Shown: one piece after another, positions 1 to 4,712 of the stretch
Position numbering within the stretch: the first letter of the stretch is position 1
Layout of the letters: each line of letters opens with the position of its first letter
From: Nitrospiraceae bacterium
Lineage (GTDB): Bacteria > Nitrospirota > Thermodesulfovibrionia > Thermodesulfovibrionales > Dissulfurispiraceae
DNA: 9,334 bases
Assembly (NCBI GenBank): GCA_003170655.1
Contig: PMYY01000148.1
Location: 13,034 to 22,367 of the forward strand
Direction: 5' to 3'
Position numbers and translations under genes: made by a program
Notes under the pieces: model-generated
Databases searched by the model: none
What the model was told of the DNA's origin: nothing
Seen by the model: only the letters and a program-made list of their open reading frames with translations

Positions 1-260
1 TCAGGTTTTGCTCTTAGCGTTTTAGTACATGCCGACGGCTTACGGCTCATACGGCAACTCCAGTATCCTGGAGATGCACACAAGTCTTGCTTGCCACAGT
101 AGCTTCCGCACCCGCGGTACTTCGTCGCAACGCCTGTGAAGGTTGACGCTTCCTGGAAGACTCTAAAGGCGGGATGCTTTCCAACTCGCACAGGCGGCTT
201 TCGCCGCACAGCGCTTCGTCCTCTCCACGTCTGACGAAGACCTGCCCGGCCTCCGGAGAG
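1..260 (-). ncRNA. Putative TnpB omega RNA (reRNA) scaffold
   Basis: In IS200/IS605 elements the guide RNA of TnpB comes from the 3' end of tnpB and the bases after it, and ends in a guide taken from flanking DNA. Here that stretch is rich in hairpins when read on the minus strand. There is a 5-bp GCGGC/GCCGC stem capped by a GAAA tetraloop (194-207, inside the tnpB end). A 4-bp CCGC/GCGG stem lies at 106-117. A perfect 6-bp CTCCAG/CTGGAG stem with a four-base loop lies at 58-73, and a 10-position terminal stem at 25-52. After the terminal stem only 24 bases remain to the window edge, so part of the guide may be present. The 5' boundary at 260 is a guess from the typical overlap with tnpB. 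The hairpins are seen directly. The RNA identity is inferred from position and fold. Confidence 0.5.
25..52 (-). other. Terminal hairpin of the putative omega RNA / IS right end
   Basis: On the minus strand GTATGAGCCG (43-52) pairs with CGGCATGTAC (25-34) around an 8-base loop. The ten positions give seven Watson-Crick pairs, two G.U wobbles and one A.A mismatch. The GTATGAGCCG...GTAC pattern resembles the 3' stem I recall from right ends of IS1341-like tnpB elements. It marks the likely end of the scaffold, with the element boundary and guide just to its 3' side. Confidence 0.5.
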
Positions 261-1566
261 TGTGACCCACTCCCAAGGTAAGACTTGCTATCCCAAATGC
301 AATAATCGATACGATATTAGCGGCTACATGATCCCGCCCGGCAGTAAGACGGCATACCGGACAGTGGTGTATCCTGTCTTTGAGTTCCTTCGAGACAGGA
401 GCACCACAGGTGCAGGTCTGGGAGTTGCCACCATTCTCTGTTTGGTTAGGGACTGCAATGTAACGCTTCCCAAGCTTGCTCTTGAGCAAAAGCTTTTGTT
501 TGTGGATGGCCCGATCTGTGGCGACTTTCGCAAGCTTCCTGTTGCGAATCATGAACTGCACAGCATGCTCTTCTACGGCAGACTTGCGGTACCTGCTTGC
601 AACGACCGAAGCGTTCTTTTTGTGATGGTGGTCCCTTATGTTGTCGACCTTAGTGTGGAGTTTGGCCACTACCTTGATCTGGGCCTTCAGCCTGTTCGAG
701 TAGGGGATATCCTTGAGCGGAGAGACTGGACGACCCTCGGCTTTCGCCTGGGCAGCCAATATCTCATACTTCTTCTCCCGCGCTTCAAACTGCCGTGACA
801 TCTTCTTCTGCGCGATTCGGAGCCTGGCACGGTAGTCATACCAAGCTTTAGGCGGATTGTATGCGTTTCCTTCGGAATCGGTCAGCAGGGCGGTCAGTCC
901 AGTATCGAATTCGGCATCCGGCCGGGTATCATCTGGACGGAGAAGATCAACGACATCCTTCTCCTGGGCTTCGGCAGTGATGATACAATGCCACCGGCCC
1001 TGTTTGAACTTTACCGTGACGGTTTTGGGTTTCCCCTTGATCTTGCAGTAGTCAAACACCCGGAACTCTCCGAGTCCAGACAAGTTCAGCTTGCCGGTTT
1101 TGATCTTGGCCGCAGGCCCGTACTGCGGATAGGTGATACTGCGGTATTTCTTGCGTTCGATGAACTTTGGCGGGTAGACGTTAGTCCGCCCTTCCTTAAG
1201 TGCTTCAAAGAAGCGTTTATAGCCGGCATCCACTCGAACCGCCACATTCTGCCTGACCTGACTGTGTGCTTTGGACAGCGCGGTGTCGTGACGAACATAT
1301 TCATGGATAGCCGCATATTGGTCGGATTGAGTGAGATAGCGGAGGTCGGTCTCGCCCTGTTGCTTTAGGAGCTTGTTGGTCTCACGGTTATCGATACGGT
1401 CAGCCATCAGTAGATTGCGTAAGCGCCAGCAAGCTCCCACGTGCATCCACAAGCGGTCATTCTGCCTCGCGTTTACTTCCATAGGAAAGTCAAACGCACG
1501 GGTGACAACTCTGTGCTTAGGCTTCCTTGTACGCTTAGCTCGGTTAGCTTTTATGGGCATATCCAT
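163..1566 (-). CDS. tnpB: TnpB, IS200/IS605 family RNA-guided endonuclease
   Basis: TnpB proteins are RNA-guided DNA nucleases, ancestors of Cas12, that cut targets next to a short TAM and favour retention of their element. At 467 residues this one is somewhat longer than ISDra2 TnpB (about 400). The N-terminal helical domain carries the usual GACWRLRNLL segment near 44-53. RuvC-I is EFDTGLTALL with D221. RuvC-II lies in SAVEEHAVQF with E332 or E333. RuvC-III is GRDHVAANI with D412. A zinc motif lies between them: C385 and C387, then C402 and C405. The first pair is spaced CxC rather than the commoner CxxC. About 45 residues after the RuvC-III motif are poorly conserved-looking and overlap the presumed omega RNA. 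The ATG at 1566 has AGGA five bases upstream, and ATG at 1560 is an in-frame alternative. No frameshift or internal stop is seen, so the gene looks functional. Confidence 0.93.
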   Translation of the reverse strand: MDMPIKANRAKRTRKPKHRVVTRAFDFPMEVNARQNDRLWMHVGACWRLRNLLMADRIDNRETNKLLKQQGETDLRYLTQSDQYAAIHEYVRHDTALSKAHSQVRQNVAVRVDAGYKRFFEALKEGRTNVYPPKFIERKKYRSITYPQYGPAAKIKTGKLNLSGLGEFRVFDYCKIKGKPKTVTVKFKQGRWHCIITAEAQEKDVVDLLRPDDTRPDAEFDTGLTALLTDSEGNAYNPPKAWYDYRARLRIAQKKMSRQFEAREKKYEILAAQAKAEGRPVSPLKDIPYSNRLKAQIKVVAKLHTKVDNIRDHHHKKNASVVASRYRKSAVEEHAVQFMIRNRKLAKVATDRAIHKQKLLLKSKLGKRYIAVPNQTENGGNSQTCTCGAPVSKELKDRIHHCPVCRLTAGRDHVAANIVSIIAFGIASLTLGVGHTLRRPGRSSSDVERTKRCAAKAACASWKASRL

Positions 1567-1576
1567 TCGTATCCTA

Positions 1577-1604
1577 TTTATAAAAAAATTTCACAGCCTG
1601 TCAA
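1577..1604 (-). promoter_or_regulatory. Candidate sigma-70 promoter for tnpB
   Basis: On the minus strand a perfect TTGACA (1599-1604) is followed, after 16 bases, by TATAAA (1577-1582), one base from the -10 consensus. Transcription would be expected to begin near 1570, within the AGGA (1572-1575) that precedes the ATG at 1566. The transcript would then be leaderless or nearly so, or it would rely on another start. The match is clear by eye, but use is inferred. Confidence 0.5.
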
Positions 1605-1658
1605 ATTATAAAAAACAGGATCGCTCTCATCCCGGATAGCAATAACCGGGAATTCCCG
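1597..1658. repeat. Cluster of palindromes at the presumed IS left end
   Basis: Three inverted repeats lie within 62 bases. CCTGT/ACAGG pairs 1597-1601 with 1615-1619 around 13 bases. TCCCGG/CCGGGA pairs 1630-1635 with 1646-1651 around 10 bases. CGGGAATTCCCG at 1647-1658 is a perfect 12-base palindrome. The last two share bases and cannot form at once. None is followed by a T-run, so they do not look like terminators. IS200/IS605 left ends carry a subterminal hairpin recognised by the transposase, which fits their place about 20 bases inside the proposed end at 1678. The rest of the gap to pgpA shows no gene. A TACAAT (1673-1678) could serve as a plus-strand -10, but no convincing -35 was found. 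Confidence 0.45.
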
Positions 1659-1708
1659 CTCTATGTCTTAAATACAATATCAAAAGGGCGGGTGAGTCGT
1701 AAAGGAAT

Positions 1709-2179
1709 ATGATAGAATATCTTCCTATGGACGATATGCGGCGTTATATTTCAAAGCTTATAGCAACGGTCTTTTTTGTGGGTCTAATCCCTTTCGCCCC
1801 GGGTACCTTCGGTACCCTTGCCGGAATGATTTTCATCTGGGCGGTTAAGCCGTCGTTTACGTGGCAGCTTATTATTCTGATAGTGACATTGCTCATAGGC
1901 ATCTGGGTTTCTGGCGTTGTCGAAAAAGCTTTTGGTCAAAAGGACTGCGTTCATATCGTGATCGATGAATTTGTAGGATACCTTTGCTCGATAATCTTTT
2001 TGCCGTTGACTCCGACATTCATGATCGCTGCCTTTTTTTTGTTCCGGTTTTTCGATATACTAAAGCCACCGCCGATACGCATGATCGAGAAGCTCGGTGG
2101 CGGCGCCGGTGTAATGTTCGATGATGTGGCTGCGGGAATCATTACCAATATTTTATTGCAAATATTCAGATTGTTGTAA
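1709..2179 (+). CDS. pgpA: Phosphatidylglycerophosphatase A (PgpA)
   Basis: PgpA removes the phosphate from phosphatidylglycerophosphate to give phosphatidylglycerol, at the inner membrane. The 156-residue length is normal for the family. Family signatures are clear: IPFAPGTFGTLAG (28-39), the acidic IDEFVGY (85-91) and the RFFDILKPPPI stretch (113-123). GGAGVMFDDVAAGI (131-144) contains the conserved metal-binding type aspartates. Several hydrophobic segments (about 18-45, 53-70, 90-115, 140-156) fit a membrane protein. The ATG at 1709 follows AAGGA by only two bases, which is tight. In-frame ATGs at 1727 and 1736 are alternatives, but neither has a better ribosome binding site. It is the first plus-strand gene after the IS, so its native upstream region may have been interrupted. 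Confidence 0.93.
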   Translation: MIEYLPMDDMRRYISKLIATVFFVGLIPFAPGTFGTLAGMIFIWAVKPSFTWQLIILIVTLLIGIWVSGVVEKAFGQKDCVHIVIDEFVGYLCSIIFLPLTPTFMIAAFFLFRFFDILKPPPIRMIEKLGGGAGVMFDDVAAGIITNILLQIFRLL

Positions 2180-2180
2180 A

Positions 2181-2198
2181 GTCACGACACGCAGTGAC
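2181..2198 (+). other. Small hairpin in the pgpA-thpR junction
   Basis: GTCAC (2181-2185) and GTGAC (2194-2198) form a perfect 5-bp stem with an 8-base loop between the pgpA stop and the thpR start. There is no T-run after it, so it is not an intrinsic terminator. It may be a processing or stability element, or chance. Confidence 0.25.
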
Positions 2199-2213
2199 AC
2201 TACGGACGACACA

Positions 2214-2777
2214 ATGAGATCTTTTATCGCAATAGACATCCCCGGAGCCATCAGAGCAACATTCAACGACATCATTCGTAAGATTGGCGCCGATTCGCGC
2301 GGGGTAAAATGGGTGCAGGCGCAAAATATCCATCTGACGCTGAAATTTATGGGCGATATCAGTGATGATCTTGTCCCGATGATCAAGAAAAGGCTTCTGC
2401 TTTTGGGGAGCACCCATCGACCTTTTACTGTGGATATCCGCAGTGCGGGCGTCTTTCCTAATTTCAGGAATCCCAATGTGTTGTGGATTGGAATTGAAGC
2501 ATCGGAAAGGCTCAAATCCCTGTTCATGGAAATCGACGCCGCGCTTTCTGAAATCGGATTTAAAAGGGAAGGCAGGGCTTTTTCTCCCCACCTTACCATT
2601 GGCCGGGTGAAAGACAGGCGCGCCATTGATCCTGTAGTAAAGGAATTGGCTACATATAAAGATACTTTTTTTGGTACTATAGAGGTGCGCGAAATCCTGC
2701 TTATGGAAAGCGTCCTGAAACCGTCGGGCGCCGAATATTCCGAGGTCGCAGCTATCAGGCTTGGTGAAGATAATTAA
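2214..2777 (+). CDS. thpR: RNA 2',3'-cyclic phosphodiesterase (ThpR/LigT)
   Basis: ThpR belongs to the 2H phosphoesterase superfamily and opens 2',3'-cyclic phosphate ends on RNA. It was first known as a tRNA 2'-5' ligase. The 187-residue product has both hallmark catalytic motifs: H40-L-T-L in the QNIHLTLKFMG segment and H126-L-T-I in SPHLTIGR. The start MRSFIAIDIP is typical for the family. An upstream in-frame ATG at 2121 would overlap the end of pgpA and add 31 residues with no family resemblance, so 2214 is chosen even though its ribosome binding site is weak (GGAC about 5-6 bases upstream). It sits 34 bases after pgpA and 14 bases before recA. Many related genomes place cinA next to thpR; it is not present here. 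Confidence 0.93.
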   Translation: MRSFIAIDIPGAIRATFNDIIRKIGADSRGVKWVQAQNIHLTLKFMGDISDDLVPMIKKRLLLLGSTHRPFTVDIRSAGVFPNFRNPNVLWIGIEASERLKSLFMEIDAALSEIGFKREGRAFSPHLTIGRVKDRRAIDPVVKELATYKDTFFGTIEVREILLMESVLKPSGAEYSEVAAIRLGEDN

Positions 2778-2791
2778 TAAGGAGGCACATT

Positions 2792-3820
2792 ATGAACAAG
2801 GATAAACTCAAGGCCATCGAGATGGCCATTTCACAGATCGAAAGAAACTTCGGAAAGGGCTCTATCATGCGTCTGGGCTCAAGCGATGTCGCCGAGGGAA
2901 TACAGGCGATCCCTACCGGATCTTTGACCCTTGATATTGCTACAGGAATCGGCGGATTCCCGAGGGGAAGGGTCATTGAGGTATACGGCCCGGAATCTTC
3001 GGGTAAAACGACCTTGGCCCTGAATGCCATTGCGCAGGCACAGAAAACAGGCGGTGTTGCAGCTTTTATCGATGCAGAGCATGCCCTCGATGTCACCTAC
3101 GCTTCTAAAATCGGCGTCAATATCGACGACCTCCTCGTATCCCAGCCTGACACCGGCGAGCAGGCACTGGAGGTGACTGAAACATTGGTGAGAAGCGGCG
3201 CCATAGACATCGTCGTGGTGGATTCGGTAGCCGCCCTCGTACCAAAGGCTGAAATCGAAGGCGAGATGGGCGATGCCCATATGGGACTTCAGGCAAGACT
3301 TATGAGCCAGGCATTGAGAAAGCTCACCGCAGCCATATCCAAGTCGATGACCACGGTCATCTTCATCAACCAGATAAGGATGAAGATCGGCGTCATGTTC
3401 GGTAATCCCGAAACCACAACAGGGGGTACTGCACTCAAGTTCTATGCCTCCATGAGGCTCGACATAAGGAAGATTGAAAGCCTGAAGGACGGTCAGGAGA
3501 TCATCGGCGGCAGGGTAAGAGTCAAGATTGTAAAGAACAAGGTGGCCCCGCCGTTTCGCCAGGCTGAATTTGATATCTATTTCAATGAAGGCATCTCGAG
3601 AGTGGGTGAAATCATAGATCTTGGAGTAGAAAAGACTATTATCGAAAAAGCGGGCGCGTGGTACAGCTACAGCGGCACAAGAATCGGCCAGGGCAGAGAA
3701 AACGTCAGAGAATACCTAAAGAACAATCCGTCAATCGGGCAGGAGATCGAGCAAAAGATCTTTGAAGCGTACGGGTTGAAGACTGCCGTAGTTGCTGAAG
3801 CGAAGGGCGGGACGAAATAA
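2792..3820 (+). CDS. recA: Recombinase RecA
   Basis: RecA forms ATP-dependent filaments on single-stranded DNA, drives strand exchange and promotes LexA self-cleavage. The 342-residue protein is nearly all family core. It shows Walker A GPESSGKT (66-73), the catalytic glutamate in DAEHALD (E96), Walker B VVVDSV (141-146, D144) and the DNA-binding loop 2 region IRMKIGVMFGNPETTTGG (195-212). The acidic C-terminal tail common in other RecAs is short and here ends in lysine-rich KGGTK. A perfect AAGGAGG lies 6 bases before the ATG. No recognisable LexA box was seen just upstream (CTG-N10-CAG type or GAAC-N4-GTTC type), so SOS control, if any, must act further upstream or through an unfamiliar operator. 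recX follows 21 bases downstream. Confidence 0.99.
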   Translation: MNKDKLKAIEMAISQIERNFGKGSIMRLGSSDVAEGIQAIPTGSLTLDIATGIGGFPRGRVIEVYGPESSGKTTLALNAIAQAQKTGGVAAFIDAEHALDVTYASKIGVNIDDLLVSQPDTGEQALEVTETLVRSGAIDIVVVDSVAALVPKAEIEGEMGDAHMGLQARLMSQALRKLTAAISKSMTTVIFINQIRMKIGVMFGNPETTTGGTALKFYASMRLDIRKIESLKDGQEIIGGRVRVKIVKNKVAPPFRQAEFDIYFNEGISRVGEIIDLGVEKTIIEKAGAWYSYSGTRIGQGRENVREYLKNNPSIGQEIEQKIFEAYGLKTAVVAEAKGGTK

Positions 3821-3841
3821 AGCTCGTTTATAACGGAAGAT

Positions 3842-4324
3842 TTGAAAATTATCGAAGATAATTACCGGAAGGCTTTGCAATATGCGTTTCTGCTGCTTCG
3901 TTACCGGGACAGAAGCGAAAGAGAGATCATTCAGAGGCTTCAGAGGAAGGGCTTTACAGAAGAAGACGGCAGAAGGGTCAGCAGTTATTTAAAGGAACAA
4001 GGGTTTGTCAATGATGCAAAGTTTGCAGAAGCCCTGAAGCGGACGGCGGTAGAGCACAAACAGCTTGGCAGACGAGGGGTCGTCCATTATCTGCTTGCAA
4101 AGGGTATTCCGCCTGAGATCGTCGAAGGGATATCAGGGGATGATGAGGAATATCTGGAGGCCGCGCACACTTTTGTAGAGAAAAAAGTGAAACAGATCCC
4201 GGGGTTAGAACCCTTTGCCGCAAAGAGAAGACTCTGGGCTGCTCTGTCGAGAAAAGGATACTCTTCTGAGATAATTGGACGGGTGCTCAGGGCATATTTC
4301 GACGAAGAAGAGATTTGCGAATAA
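3842..4324 (+). CDS. recX: Regulatory protein RecX
   Basis: RecX binds RecA filaments and limits recombination and ATPase activity, and it is commonly encoded right after recA, as here. The 160-residue product has three-helix repeat character: YAFLLLRYRDRSEREIIQRLQRKGF (about 15-39), followed by DDAKFA-like VNDAKFAEAL (57-66) and later helical repeats. The start is a TTG at 3842, chosen because it sits 21 bases after recA, is preceded by GGAAGA (3835-3840), and has no in-frame ATG near the conserved N-terminus. The spacing to that ribosome binding site is short, so translation may be weak. That fits the usual need for much less RecX than RecA. Confidence 0.92.
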   Translation: MKIIEDNYRKALQYAFLLLRYRDRSEREIIQRLQRKGFTEEDGRRVSSYLKEQGFVNDAKFAEALKRTAVEHKQLGRRGVVHYLLAKGIPPEIVEGISGDDEEYLEAAHTFVEKKVKQIPGLEPFAAKRRLWAALSRKGYSSEIIGRVLRAYFDEEEICE

Positions 4325-4354
4325 TAACTTATACCTGACAGGAGGATTAATAAA

Positions 4355-4693
4355 ATGTTCAGACTGCTAGCGATCGTATCGAGTCTCGCCGCTTTGCTGC
4401 TTATCGGCTGTGCCTCTTCTCAAATCAGGTTCACCCAGGATGAGATCAAGGATTATCCTTTAGAAATGCAGGAGCATATTATCAAAAGCGAGGTAGTGCC
4501 GGGAATGACGCCGACGCAGGTGCGTTATGCGTGGGGTGGCCCCGATGAGGTGAAGCTTTCCAATACTACCGACGGTAAGCCGCAAGAGTTGTGGACGTAT
4601 TCTTCCGCTATCGGCATGTTCAAGACCAGACTCACCTTCACCGATGGCAAGCTGACTTCGATTGTCAGTTCGGAGCCGGGAAGGGTGAAGTAG
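4355..4693 (+). CDS. Small BamE/SmpA-like lipoprotein of unknown role
   Basis: The 112-residue product has a clear lipoprotein signal: a hydrophobic stretch (4-18) ending in the lipobox L16-I-G-C19, with C19 the expected lipidated residue. After it, SEVVPGMTPTQVRYAWGGPDEVK (about 50-72), ELWTYS (83-88) and the end LTFTDGKLTSI follow the pattern of the SmpA/OmlA (BamE) fold. That fold has a GMT-x-x-QV turn, a G-x-P-D turn and two strands. BamE is a small outer membrane lipoprotein of the beta-barrel assembly machinery, but many paralogues share this fold without that role, so no symbol is given. Serine at +2 and +3 after the cysteine (C-A-S-S) would not call for inner-membrane retention in Gram-negatives. 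A strong AGGAGG precedes the ATG by 9 bases. It sits between recX and alaS and is probably co-transcribed. Confidence 0.8.
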   Translation: MFRLLAIVSSLAALLLIGCASSQIRFTQDEIKDYPLEMQEHIIKSEVVPGMTPTQVRYAWGGPDEVKLSNTTDGKPQELWTYSSAIGMFKTRLTFTDGKLTSIVSSEPGRVK

Positions 4694-4712
4694 AAGCGAG
4701 GATAGAGGATAT

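Larger units (their letters stand above)
1..1678 (-). mobile_element. IS200/IS605-type (IS1341-like) element, tnpB only, right end at or beyond window edge
   Basis: The element is defined by an intact tnpB (163-1566), a structured 3' end at about 1-260, and a palindrome-rich region upstream of tnpB (1630-1658). All read as left end to right end on the minus strand. IS200/IS605 elements have no terminal inverted repeats but carry subterminal hairpins, and they insert 3' of a short target motif. On the minus strand TTGAT (plus 1679-1683) precedes the palindromes by about 20 bases, so a left end at 1678 is proposed. TTGAT is the motif used by ISDra2, but a five-base match can arise by chance. 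No Y1 transposase (tnpA) gene is seen, so movement would need a transposase supplied in trans. The right end is probably within the first 25 bases or just outside the window. Both boundaries are inferred. Confidence 0.6.

Noticed and set aside
47..60. The 14-base stretch tcatacggcaactc also occurs exactly in alaS (6407-6420), suggesting a guide-target match
   Set aside because: The copy in the IS falls within the predicted terminal-stem region of the RNA scaffold, not the guide. The alaS site lies in the conserved HTATH codons and has no TTGAT beside it. A single 14-base match in 9.3 kb is within chance.
262..798. A 178-codon plus-strand open frame opposite tnpB
   Set aside because: It is antisense to the conserved TnpB C-terminal half and lacks a recognisable family or ribosome binding site; the same holds for the open frames at 988-1368 and 1373-1639.
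1597..1619. Intrinsic terminator between tnpB and pgpA
   Set aside because: The CCTGT/ACAGG stem is short with a 13-base A/T loop and no following T-run on the relevant strand, and both flanking genes diverge from this region.
2121..2213. Longer thpR starting at the ATG at 2121
   Set aside because: The extra 31 residues overlap the pgpA end and lack family resemblance, while MRSFIAIDIP at 2214 is the usual N-terminus.
2600..2791. SOS (LexA) operator before recA
   Set aside because: No CTG-N10-CAG or GAAC-N4-GTTC type palindrome could be found by eye in the region.
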